From NCBI RefSeq assembly GCF_047496725.1, contig NC_132973.1:2569501-2633500 (forward strand): 64,000 nucleotides of DNA, given 5' to 3'. The stretch is from Anoplolepis gracilipes (lineage: Eukaryota; Arthropoda; Insecta; Hymenoptera; Formicidae). The notes under the pieces are model-generated. The model had not been told where the DNA came from and made no database searches. It saw nothing but the letters and a program-made list of their open reading frames with translations. This document shows, in pieces, positions 1-12,226 of this stretch. Each line of letters begins with the position of its first letter. Position 1 is the stretch's first letter. Both the position numbers and the translations under genes were made by a program.

Positions 1-52
1 TAATTGAGAAAGTTACATATATAATGATAATAACGTATAATAACTTTATATC

Positions 53-57
<5 letters not shown>

Positions 58-97
<40 letters not shown>
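58..97. repeat. (AT)n microsatellite
   Basis: A nearly pure TA run of about 40 bases. Confidence 0.97.
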
Positions 98-101
<4 letters not shown>

Positions 102-503
102 ATAAATGATCCTTCAAGATAGCGAGGATTATATTGTACTTCCGACATTATACGGGGGAAGAGATACAATCGTGCTCCAGAACTATGTGGGTGTCATATT
201 TGTAAGCATAGGTACGCCGAAAGAAGCTCTTTAATGGATTGTAACGCGATAAGCTTTGATTTAAAATTCTCTTAAATTAAATTAGCCTACGAAAAGCCTA
301 AGTTTAAAATCTAGTGTTTCATGAATATCGGAAAAGAAAACAATTATTCGATAAAATTTACTCGCGGCAGGATTTTTTAATATCATATTTGGCCATCGCG
401 TAAAAATTAATTATCAGGCTTCAATAGGCCGCGTCTTTCAAAAGCGCCGATAAAATTTTCATGTTGTTTGGGATTTCGGATAATTATGTTTTGTGTATAC
501 GCG

Positions 504-527
504 GAGAGAGAGAGAGAGACAGAGAGA
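504..527. repeat. (GA)n microsatellite
   Basis: An interrupted GA run. Confidence 0.9.
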
Positions 528-1289
528 CTCGCGAGGGGTAAAGAACGGGGTTCGAAAGGGGTCGTGCTGTCCATTGTGAAGTAATTCGATGAGGTAAAAA
601 CGTTACGGAGGGGTGACTTTTGTTTGTGACAAACGCGTGATCCCGAGAAATATACTCTTACAATATTATTTTTCAACCTGGCTTTTCGACCAGCTATCTT
701 GTTTTTTTTATCTGTGAAAGTTTAATAGCAAAATCTGGCAAAAACTCCGCATGGCATATAATCAATTTAACATCATTATTGTAAAAAATTAACATTTCCA
801 GATAATGTTAAATGTATAAATAATAAATTTTGAACTGTACAAATTTTCCTTTACATCCTTTACATTCCTGATCTTTAACTATGAAATATTCCCTTTTTCA
901 AGATAAATCCACATTTATATTTTATTGCTATTTATATGATAGAAATAAAAAGAAAATATTTATTAAAAGTATAAGACTGTAGATAATTATATTTTGCATA
1001 CATATACAACAATATGTGACAATTATTCAAAAATCTTTTCACTTTATTTAATATAATAATTAATTTGTGCAAGAATCTTTTTAAAACGTCTATTGATCGA
1101 ATGCGTTGTTAAATCGGAGCAAACCGTTGAAACGTCATCGCGCAACACGATTATACTGCGAGAAAACGCTTGCTATGAAGCAGGTGGTCTGCACGATGTA
1201 TATCTACGTATATTCTATGAAGTCGATGCGTCCGCGTTACATATCCTTGGGGGTCGTCGGCACATATGTTCCTCGTAATATGCATGTAA

Positions 1290-1313
1290 CCTCCGCGTGT
1301 ATACGCGCGGAGG
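1290..1313. repeat. Short GC palindrome
   Basis: CCTCCGCG and CGCGGAGG flank an 8-base spacer TGTATACG. Confidence 0.7.
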
Positions 1314-3407
1314 GCTCGTGCTTGTCCGGTGGTGAATCTGTTTTCGTAAAAGATCGATTCGCCACGCGATCAACTGTAATCTTAAGCCCGTATGCTCTAG
1401 AATGGATTAAAAGCGATGAAATACGAGTCACGAGGAGACCAACTCATCGTCGGAAGATTTATAAGCTCTTCTTTATATCCCCTTCGCGACATAAAAAATT
1501 AAGTGAGAGAGATCTGCCTATTGTACGAAGGAGGTACCATATTTGTGAAACGAAAAAAAATTGTCGTTTTTTTCAATGCGAGCTATCTTTTAAAAAACTG
1601 TATTTTGAAAAAAATAATCTCCACTACAATAATTCGATTTCCTTTTAGTTAAAGAACAAATTATTTTAGGGTAGGAAATTATGAAAAGAAATTCACGTAT
1701 TATTTTTTTTATCAGAATCGTGATTTTAAAATTGCATACTTCCATATTAAATATATATTCAAATATATTGAAAATAAATCAATATCAGAAATATGATTTT
1801 TAGTTTGATTTGGTTGAAATTTTTATTTCGACATTTATAGTATTTTTATGTTTATTAATTTGTGTAATAATTTGTCTCGCAATTGAAGCTTATTTATACA
1901 TTACGTTAAAGCTAAGGTGAAACGTGCGGAATAGTAACTGTTTCTGCGTATTTATTTGCGGCATGGTATTCTCGCAAATCTCTCCTTTGGGAGATGGATT
2001 ATCCAAGATAAAAGAGAGGCCAGTGGAGAATTATGAAGAGAAAGCAGGACAAAAGGCAGCGAGTAAGACCGATCAAATTCGAAGCATGTAAGCCTCGTTA
2101 TGTTATCCACCTTGTTATTATATCGCCGACACGTGACGTGTACGAATGTTACCGTAGCTTACGTGAAAGCGTAAAAATATTCTGGACGAGATACGTGTAA
2201 CGGGAACATTGAATCAAAGCAGAATACCGGGCATAAAATCTACGAGAGACATCAAGTGAAATACACCAAAATTTACCGGGTTTTCTAAAATAAAAGATTT
2301 TTTTTCGAAATTTTGCAGATACAACAAACGAAAATTATAAAGAATATTACAAATTTACGAATAAATTAGATAGTAAATAGTACATTTCGGATAAATGGTA
2401 GAAAAATATATATTAAATAGCATAGAATTATGCAACAGAAAAGTTGCGCAGATTTACATCGATAAAATTGAAAGAAAAATAAAACATATGTAATATGTGT
2501 ATTGCGTGCGCGTGTGTATAAATATATATATATATATATATTAAATAATATAAACATATTATTATTAAGGCGAGTGGGTAAGTGTATAAAAGAGAAGAGG
2601 AGAAAAATTTAAATATTTAGAGGTACCAAATAGGGGACACACACACATATACAAATCAAGAGCGAAGAAGATAATGGGGAAGAAGCTCGGTTAGGTTAAT
2701 GAGAAAGAAAGAAAGAAAATGCGGGGAGATGTGTAGAGAAAATCTGTCTATACGCGTGCGAGAAAAGGAGAAAACACAGAGATGGAGAAGGAGCATCGGG
2801 GAGTTTCCCGCTTGCGGATGAGTTCCGCGTTCTCCCATTTGTAACTCCGTTCACCCGGCAAAGTAGGTAGAAATCCTGCCCCGTCCCCATCATCGGATGC
2901 CACCCCCGCGCTTATCTAGCGCGTTCGACCCCCGCCGCTCGTCGAGGACCAGCGTGCGGCCACTGCCACCGCCGCCGCTGCCACACAGCATCCGGTACCA
3001 TCCGGCGGACCGAAAAGCCCGCCCGACCGACACGGCCGTCTGCCCATCCTCGCGTTATGGCGCGCTCGATTGTTTCCAGCCCCGTTGATCCAATAAAGGA
3101 TTACGGCGAAACAATCGTAGCGTGTAGCGCGCGGACGGCAGCACCCTCTCCACTCTTCCTCCTCTTCTACGGTAGTCCTCCCGGCTATACACGATGGCTT
3201 TTACGTTAACGGCCAAACTTTCGACTCGGCCGCGTACATCGAGACTATGGGAGTGACGCCTCAATACGATGTATTGCACTCGATACGATTCTTTCCTTTT
3301 CCATTTTTTTTTTTTTTTTTGCATGCAATTTTGAGTTTCGTATTGTGTTACGGATTCCAGGGTGACTAAAGTCGGCGATTATTAAAAAATATAAAAGATA
3401 TTTTAAA

Positions 3408-4071
3408 GGAGGACATGCAAAGTCCCGACAAATTCTAATCCCGAAATCTAGGATATGAGACATTGTCCCGAAGTTATAAGACTGAAATTTAAGAAACGAG
3501 ATAAAATCCCAAATTTTTGATCGTGAAGCTTTAAACTGTTAACACACCATTACTTGTACATACTTTGAAGAAAGTTTCATAAAATAACACAAAGTTAATT
3601 TTTATTGATAACGCAAAAAATAGTTTTATTATCTTATACATTGAAATTTTTAAAATATTTTAAATTAAATTTTATAATTTTTAAATAATAATGTTTTTGC
3701 AATTTTTAAATAATTTTTCTATATTATACATATAATTGAAATCTTTTCTATTTAATTAATAAATTAAAAATTTTAATTTTTATATAATTAAAATTTTATT
3801 CAAATATTATTTTCGATATTATAAATATATTATATAAACGATGTTAGAAACACTTATTTACATTTCCTTAGTATGTACAAATAATGGTATGTGAACCGCA
3901 TAATATTCTCTAAATAAAAAGTTCGAGACTTTGTCTTGCTTCTTAAATTTTGTAATTTTAATTTATCGGGACAATGTCTCGTGTCTTAAATTTCGGGATT
4001 TCGACTTTTCGGGACATTATTCCAATATTTGAATTTCAGTAATTTTTTTTCCGAGACTTTGCATGTCCTCC
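3408..4071. mobile_element. Inverted-repeat element (MITE-like), about 664 bp
   Basis: The ends are GGAGGACATGCAAAGTC (3408 on) and its reverse complement ending at 4071. The arms stay alike inward: AATCCCGAAAT, GAGACATTGTCCCGA and CACACCATTACTTGTACATACT on the left each have a near match on the right in reverse. Each arm is roughly 150-200 bp, imperfect, around an AT-rich core with no coding frame. A target-site duplication is not clear. Confidence 0.75.
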
Positions 4072-6102
4072 AATTTAAATAATCATATGAAATTCTTATT
4101 AGTTAATCAAGTATTTCAATAATGGAACTTTTACAAGAAAAAGAATGATAATAATGATAAAAAGCTAAATTAATAAACTGAAAGTGTGTAAAATTGATAA
4201 AATCTACGTATAATACAAGAAAATAAAAAAAATTTTAACTTGTTTGCCATGATGACATTCATCGGATAATTAAACGTACAAATTTTTCTAATGCTTCGTT
4301 ATATTTTGTATAAAACAGAAATGTTTTTATACGAATGTTGCGAAATTTCTAAAGTAATAAACCTGTGTCCGAGTAAAGAATACCACGAAGAAGATAGAAG
4401 AGTACGTACAAATCTGATCGTGGGACGAGAGAGTAAGGGGTGAGCGGATGCCTGAACGCGATTGTAAAGTCGAATGGATTGGAACGCACATACACGTGAT
4501 GCGCGTGGAGTTAATACGGAATCGCGTTAGTCGGAATCGCTTCCGGTCGGACGGCCTCGCTCGAGTTTGCGGGCCACCCTGGTATTATGTCGGGAAATTG
4601 ATTATACTCTCGATAATGCCGGATTTACCGCGGAAGAGCGTAACGTGTCCGATGGTGCGCGCGCGCGCGCGGTCCAAGAGTTACTCTCTCGCTCCCAATC
4701 CTCCAGGTATTATTGACGGTTTTTTATCCTTTTTACGCGCCGATGCTGTCGAAATCGATGCGATTTCATAGCGAACTGATCACGATTCTGCATTCTAATC
4801 CATTTATTCGTAGTCCCGGTCGAATTGCTTGCTGCATATAAATCCTTGATTATAATTTTTTATAAAAATGTTTCTAATTTCACGTATAAACTCTTTCGAT
4901 ATATCAATTTATAATAAATATTGAATCTGTTTAATCTTTTATTTAAATATCATATTATTTCCTTATTTTAAATATCAATGTAACAAAAAAGTCATATTAG
5001 TTTTGAAGATGAAAATGTAAGCTTTAACGCAAGAATAATTAACAGAAAAGTTGTGTTAAATCGTATAAAGTGAATTCGAATATTCGAGGAGAAGAACAGA
5101 TACTTTAATAAAAATTGGAAAATCTTCTACTTTATAAAAATGTAAGTGAAAAAAAGATTTACGATGAGAAAAGTATATGTACTTTCAATTTGAGTGTAAA
5201 GAAAAAAATGGTATTAATTTTCATTTAAAAAATGTGTATCTCTCGTTCCTAAATATTTAGGAAAGAAATCTATTTTAATCTTAACGTACGCAGAAAGATT
5301 CGAGAAAAGATGCACAAAATATTAGCGTTCACTGCGGCGAAACATTATTTGCAGCTTCTCAATTTCGCGTACGAGTTATAAAACAATTTTCGCGTAAGCT
5401 CCTCCATTCAGGTGGCCATACTGTGAACACCGTAACGGCGTTAACGAGTTTCAACCCCGAAAGGGAAGGGGTTGCATCAGAATCCCAGTGCTTTTCGCCA
5501 CACATGACGGCCATGAAAATGATTTTTTTCAACCATTTAGCAAGTTTCATCAAAACGTATTGATTCTTGCTCTCTCATGTCGATAAAAAACGATTGCTGT
5601 CCGCGTTTGTCTAATATCGATCAGTAAATTTGCGAGATCTTGGCGACATAATTGCATTACTAATCAAATGCGTAAAAACGTAACTTCCTTTCAAATTACA
5701 AAAATATATTAGTGCTATAAATATTAAGGAAATAAAAAATAAAAATATTATAAATATACCTAAATTGTTTTTCAGTGTCGATTTATCTCAATTCATTGTT
5801 TTAAGTATTTATCGAAAAAAAGAAGTTGTTTAAAAGTACATTTTTATATTTTTTTAAATTTGTGTTATTTATATTATATTTTTATTTTTAATATATTCAA
5901 CTCTTTCATCGCGCATAAAAAATTTAAAGGACATATTTTATCGTCTTGATTGCAAGTCAAGCAAAGCTAATCTCAAAAGTTGAAGCAGTACTGAAGTTTG
6001 GACAGAAGAGAGGTGAGAAAGTAAGAGAGAGATAGATCGACTGGGATACGGGGGTGATAGCAGACGGCGGGAATTGTATTGGATTTGAGGGTCCCGGGGC
6101 GG

Positions 6103-6104
<2 letters not shown>

Positions 6105-6161
<57 letters not shown>
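6105..6161. repeat. (CT)n microsatellite
   Basis: A CT run of about 57 bases with one TTT interruption near its end. Confidence 0.97.
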
Positions 6162-6921
6162 CGATCTGTACTAACGATTATAATTAAATCAACAGTCGCC
6201 GCCCTCGACTTCCATGGAGCGAACCTCCATTTCGGTCCGTGATGTTGTATTTCTCTCAGCGACGCGGCACGACCGACGTCCGGGTGCAAATAGAATTAAG
6301 TAAGAGGTGGCCGGGGCCGGATTAAACGAAGGGAAGAATGAGACGACGCCGTGGAACTTTCGGCGTCTAACGTCAATAAATTTTGGCGCCCGACATTGAA
6401 TCGCGCGAGACGCGACCTCTCAAAGCATCTCGAGTTAAATGACTGACCATTATTTTCTGTTGTCTAACGTGAATTCTTCACACTTACTGTACTTATTTTG
6501 TAATATGTCGATTAAAAAAATAAATTAAACATTAATTATAAATTTACACATTTGCTAATCTACGATATATCCAGCGAGGGTCATAACAAGTTTTATAAAA
6601 TTATTAATTAATAATTAATTAATGAAATTAAAAATGATGCGAGAGTTGAAATTAAATTTTATTCTTAGATAATAAAAAAATTGATAACCAAAAAGAAAAG
6701 ATATATAGATTGATTAATAATTTACCAATAACGTACGAATATCATAGCTTTCGGTGAATCAGGGATACTATTACACGATGTGAAATAATTCCTGCCGACG
6801 AAATGTTATCAGGTTAAACTGTTTCTACGAAGGTAGACATAGATACACGTCGTAATGTGTCATGGTATACGATAGTCAATTTAATCACAGAGTGTCCCGA
6901 AGGGCTGTAAAGATATAAGGT

Positions 6922-6994
6922 CAGAGTTTGGCATTTAGAAGCAACGGGAGTAACTTTAGCTGTACTCACTGGCTCTCAAAAATGCCAACTGGGG
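6922..6994 (+). ncRNA. Candidate microRNA-like hairpin
   Basis: TTGGCATTT (6928-6936) pairs perfectly with AAATGCCAA (6980-6988). CGGGAGT (6945-6951) pairs with ACTCACTG (6964-6971) with one bulge, leaving a 12-base loop. Between the two stems is an 8x8 internal loop with two possible pairs. Size and shape fit a short precursor microRNA, but I do not recognise the mature sequence. It lies in a non-repetitive stretch left of fuss. Confidence 0.25.
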
Positions 6995-7930
6995 TTCCTT
7001 AATTAATGTGGACGGTGTAAAAGTATAAATGTCAATCGTTCAAACAAAGTGATGTAAATTAGGTCAACGTTATTATCGATAGCATCTTAGCAACTCTTAT
7101 AATTTTTTTTTTTAGCATACATAATTATTAACAAATAAAAAGTTGATATTTTCAGAATTAAAAATGTTAAAAGTAAAATGTATACGAAATGTATATTGAT
7201 ATTAATTAGCCTTAATACGAATGAGAAAATAAAAATTGAAAAACATTGAATAAAAAAGTGTACATTAATGTATAATAAAGCTAATCAATAAATTAAAAAT
7301 GTATCTTATATTGTCAGAGTTTACCTTGAAATTTATATAATTCATAACAAAAAAGTGGAGGAATGTTTAATAAATCAAGTTTTTCGGAAAAGTTTTTGTG
7401 ATTATATTTTATGCTTGTACGATTCTTTCGGAAAAGACGATGGCGAAAAAAAGATTGTCACGTGCTGAGAAAGGGAAAAGAAGTAACCTAACGCGTACCT
7501 CTTCCGGAACCTATAATGACTCTCTAGACGGTCGAAGCGCAATTAAAAGTTGCGGTCGAAACTAACTAAACCAGCCGTAGTTTGATTTAAACGTTTCCGA
7601 CCCCCGTTACGTTCCTACGTGACGTTGCTTAATTGCATTTAAATGGATGGTGGATGAGATTCCGTGAGATTCTATCTTCGTTGCTTTCGAAACCCGGAAA
7701 GCCCGGTCGAAGAGAGTTCATCGACGCGATTCGGACTTTCAGTAATCACGATCGAGCAAAAGATTTTAATTGATTGACGGTGATTTACTTTTGCTTGCAA
7801 AGCGAGACTTCAGTTAAAATTACATTAGAGAAAAGTATCGTTGTACTATAATGAATAAGATATTCACGTCTATCAATCGTAGACTTGAAAAATATAGTTT
7901 TAATGTTGGTTGTTTAAACTAAAACTAGTT

Positions 7931-7970
7931 TTGTTACACAATTGAATTCAACTGTATATAAGTGTAACAA
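7931..7970. repeat. Short inverted repeat TTGTTACAC/GTGTAACAA
   Basis: A perfect 9 bp stem with a 22-base spacer. Confidence 0.55.
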
Positions 7971-8407
7971 TTGCTTACTAATTTCCATAACTAGTAGCAT
8001 AATTTTAATTAATTTACTAATTAAAATTAATTTAATAAAACTTAGGATTTAATATCTATCAATAAATTTGGATTTAATTGGATTTATTTCAATAGAAAAT
8101 TAAGGCTTTTAATTGTTGAGAGAAAGAGAAAGATAAAATTACACGAATATAGTGATTTTCCATAAATTTTTCAAAGTAAAAACATTAATCTCGAGTTTGT
8201 CATGATATTTATAATAAATGAAATATTCCGTATAAAAATTTAAAATAAAGCTCGAGCATTTGCTTTCAGGCTTAATATTTTTATAATTAATGATAGCCTG
8301 ATTATCTCATTGTGTTTCAACAACAAGATTTGAGTTTCTGAAAAAAGAAAAAACTACACACAGCAATGAGAGATTCACAGATGTTGTGAAAATAAAAATA
8401 CCGTTTT

Positions 8408-8424
8408 TCTCTCTCCTCTCCCTC

Positions 8425-8481
<57 letters not shown>

Positions 8482-8494
8482 CTCTCTCTCTCTC
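8408..8494. repeat. (CT)n microsatellite
   Basis: A long CT-rich tract, pure in the middle (about 8430-8477). Confidence 0.97.
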
Positions 8495-8707
8495 GGTCTA
8501 GCCAGCGAAGCGAGAAATAACTGCAAATAACGTTCGGGGATTACTCAGTTACCGCGATACACTTGTATACTCTGGTACTCTCTGGGTTCTCTTCTATCGT
8601 GGCCCATGGTGCAGTAACTGGGTTTCCACTTCCTATCTGACGTACAGTCGCTTACGCCTTTGTGACGAATATCTCTCGTGTATGTACATGCTCGTCAGCT
8701 ATGGCAA

Positions 8708-8762
8708 AGAGAGAAAGAGAGAGATAGAGAAAGGGAGAGAGATAAAGAGAGAAAGAGAGAGA
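8708..8762. repeat. Interrupted (GA)n tract
   Basis: GA repeats broken by AA and T insertions. Confidence 0.9.
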
Positions 8763-11700
8763 TTCCGGACAAAATACATGTTCGTCCCACTCGACACGTT
8801 CACTGACAAGAGGGAATTGAAAAGCTGTCTGGCAATCCGGACGGCTTATCCTGGCCCATCCCCATCGTCTCTCTCGCTCCTTTTCTCTCTTTCTCTCTCT
8901 CGCAGTCTATGTTCTACTCTCGCCTGCAACCACTCGCGCTCCGGGAAAACGACCCTTTTGCTGGTCCCGTCTCCCTCTCTTGAGCGTGCACGATGACCGA
9001 TTAACATCTTCGAGCGCCGGTAAACTATACTAGGGTTGCCTTGCTAGTTATATTTTTTTACAAGGCTGAAAGATACGTTAGTCAGTTACACCCCGCTCGA
9101 AAGCAGTCCTCGGTTAATCTGTAATTCTAGCTGTACCGAGCGAAAAGTGCGGGGGAACTTTTAATTGAGAGGCCTGTGCAAAAAGGGAATTCTAAAAAAG
9201 AGAAGAATAATCTGAAAAAAATTGCTTTCTACCTTGTTCGAGGCTTTTTAGTATTCGGGTTTACATTATTTTTGTAACTTTTTAATTAAAATCGCGTTGA
9301 AAGAAACCTTGAGCTAAGTTCTTTATCACCGCATTCGAAGGACAGAGTAATAATATAACAGTCGTTATAGCGCGGAGGGGGGAGCCTAATGCTTTCATAA
9401 ATTACAACTTAAATTACTTAAAAAAGTAACTACTTATTAAAAAAAAAATTTAATTTTTCATTCGAAAAGAAACTTGTCCGCGATTCTCAATTATATTTCC
9501 ACGCCACTTTCCTTTTGATCTAATATCATCGCATAATCATCACGCGAATATTTTACATAGTCGAAACGAGGCAGTGACGCGGCAATTAACATCGAGATCG
9601 TCGGTGAAATTTTCGACGGCGCTCAGGTTAATTATTCCGCGGCAATTTAGCTGGCGGTAACGAGCCGGCGCGGTGGCGGCAATTGGGTGCCAGACGGAAT
9701 TATTGTAGCGACGTGTCCCGCCCCGGCCATTTACATCGTAACAGCAACTCGTAATACTACTCGACTCCGTCCCTAGAATTTGCTCTGCGGTCTGACTGCT
9801 CGTGCGCCGGTGTGGTGATACGGTGGCCCCCTTCTAACCCTTCGCCCTTCATCTCTTCCCCCCCCCCTCTCTCTCCCCGTCTACGTCATCATCAATCGCG
9901 ATAATTATTGTGTCGGTAAATACTCTGTGAACGAAAACGATTGGCGATCAGCGAACGCACTTACGGCGACGCGCGACAGAATTAAATGAACGATATTATG
10001 TGTACACACGTGTCATGGTTTCCGATCAGACCGTACGCGTTGAACGCGTTTCGATGCGGTAACGATGATGTTCACGGCAACGACGACGACGGACAACATC
10101 AAACAGGGGATTGTCAAGCACGCCATTGCCGTTGCATCGATTCTACGCTCGTCATAGACACATAAATATGTAGCGAACGATCCCGAATAATGCGAATAAC
10201 CGATTTGACATATGAATACTGTAATTGCAAATTTTAATTTTCATGTCAAAATTTGCGAATGTGGTAGAGGAAAACAGACTGGAAAAAGCATTATTTTTCG
10301 TAACTTCTCAAAATACTCGAATACTCGACAACTATTCTGATAAAATCTCACATAAAATTAGCTTTAATTTAGAAGCGAATATATAATAAAGTTCTCTTAA
10401 TTAATTATATGTATGAAATATGCAAATTCAATGGATATACACCTATATAAAAATAATTAAAAATTTTTTTTATACATAAAAGACATACACTATTTAATGC
10501 GCAAATGGTAGTTGAGAAAAGATTTATTCTTTAAAACGAAACGTCGGAAATCAGGCGGCTTCTGGCTAGCCTAAATACGTTATTTCGTGTGTGCAACAAA
10601 CGATTTCTCTCGAGGGGAGGACTCGATTAAACGAGTGAGCGTCGGGTACGACGTTAATTCGATTAACTTTGCGGCGGCACCTTGTTTGCCATTGGGTGTC
10701 GTGTTGCGGGAAAATATTTCGCTGGCCGTTTACAGGGGAGACGTCGCACGGTCACGCATCGGGATGGGAGCGAAGGGGAGGAACTTCAGAGCTACTTTCC
10801 TTACAACGTAAACATACTCCGTTATTAAACCGCATAGACGTGTACCTTTACTCACTCACCGTCGAGTGAATAAGAGAGTCATGCCGTAATAAATTGCTTC
10901 TCGAGAAAGAGAGTCGACGTTTTCGCTAGAAGACTGCCCAAGAAATTCTCAAAAAGAAAGAAAAAAGACAAAACTTGTACAAGTTCAAATGCCAAATGAA
11001 TTTAACACTTTCTAAGCGGTAACGCGCATATGTGATTTTATAATTAGATTTCTGTAAAAAAAAAAAAGAGATATCTCACTTTTTCTTTTTCTTTAAACTT
11101 TTATCAATTTTTCAATTTCATATTTCCTATAGAATCTAATTAATACAGACGAGTTTTCAAAGTTAAAGCTAATAAAATACTTTATTATCATATAAATATT
11201 TCGATGGTGAGCATTAGTACCTCTGAATGATATAGTATTTAATTTAAAGCCATGACAAAATCAATACAAAAATCAAAAAGTGTTCGAAAATTTCAAATGT
11301 AATCTTTTTTTTTTAAATTACGATTTTAACTAGAAAAATTTGAATTTTCTAGAATCTGATTAATATGCGTCTCTCTCGATGCAATCAATTTAAAGAGGGA
11401 TCATTGTTGATCGGACTTGGAACAGCTTGGAGATACTCGACGACACGGGCTCAAGGCGTGACCGTGTTACGTCGGACGGCCACGTGCCGGTCAGTCAAAA
11501 CGCACGTGCAATCACTTGCATAACAGCGCGGCAGTATTATCGCCGGGTGATCGCAAACACTCAACGATAAGCGGAAGAATTGTCGCCGCTGGAAATATGT
11601 CGTTTCGCCTCGTATGCGTGCGGTGAATCCTTCCCGTTGTCCACGAAGACATATAATTGTCGCGCACGACAAATACAATCACGCTAGCGTGACCGCGCGA

Positions 11701-11850
11701 CACACGCCATCGACTGCTGCACGCGACACGCGATGTATGTACATAGTATACATGTACTCGTCTACAGATCCCGAGATGCAATCGAGGGGAAGGCGATAAA
11801 ATTTGAAGACTCGCAGACTTTTCTCCATTTTTCTAATTACTATTTACGTT

Positions 11851-11856
11851 TTTATT
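11851..11856 (-). other. AATAAA just past fuss exon 4
   Basis: On the minus strand the in-frame stop TGA (11858-11856) runs directly into ATAAAA, giving AATAAA at 11856-11851. It may be a signal for an intronic polyadenylation isoform, or chance in AT-rich DNA. Confidence 0.35.
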
Positions 11857-11900
11857 CAGTGCGATCGCGCAGATAGACCTTCTGAAACGGCGAGACTTAC

Positions 11901-12226
11901 CGTTTCTCGAGGAGGACTCCAGCACTGCGGCGACGTACTCCGTCCGCTGTGGCTACTCATGGCGGAATTCGAGGCCGAATGAAGATTCTGAAGGCTCGCG
12001 TTGAGCGGCGTCACCGGATCATCCTCCGTCGTTTCAATGTCGACCTCGTCGTCGGAGTTCTCTTCCTTCTGGCTGATGTCTGTTGGTCGCTCTGGGATGA
12101 CCGCCGGCTCGACGATGGGTGGTCCGCGAATCACTGGACGGAATGCGGACTGATGTAAAGTTGGATTGACGGTTGGAATCAAAGGTTCCGTGGGGCTGGA
12201 ACCGCTTATGGGCGGCGGTAGCGGTC
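11901..12226 (-). CDS. fuss: fuss coding exon 4 (acidic, low-complexity linker)
   Basis: This exon encodes residues 333-440. The acceptor is GGTTTACAG|GACCGC and the donor is GAAACG|GTAAGT, ending in phase 0. Content is Pro-rich, then acidic (EENSDDEVDIETTEDD), then Ser-rich with SSHSGRSTSPQCWSPPRET. If the donor is not used, the frame runs 14 more codons to TGA at 11858-11856, and that stop overlaps an AATAAA signal by one base. Confidence 0.85.

Larger units (their letters stand above)
1..3407. other. Non-coding flank, left edge
   Basis: Mostly AT-rich with two CpG-rich islands (about 1085-1450 and 2780-3250). Neither translates to a protein I recognise on either strand, and the frames that are open lack family motifs. 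It may be intron or 3' flank of fuss. Confidence 0.6.
4072..11850. other. Non-coding region 3' of fuss exon 4
   Basis: GC-rich islands near 4430-4800, 5330-5640, 6230-6450, 7430-7770, 8500-9160, 9540-10140, 10540-10930 and 11400-11800 sit in AT-rich DNA. I read the minus strand of the islands for missing fuss exons and found none with a convincing splice pair and protein. They may be intronic enhancers or 3' flank. The only structured item noted is the hairpin at 6922. Confidence 0.55.

Noticed and set aside
1106..1648. 180-codon plus-strand frame
   Set aside because: No motif, AT-rich second half with low-complexity Lys/Phe/Asn codons, and no splice or promoter context.
4448..4771. 107-codon plus-strand frame
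   Set aside because: Includes a CG dinucleotide run and no recognisable domain. It fits chance openness in a CpG-rich island.
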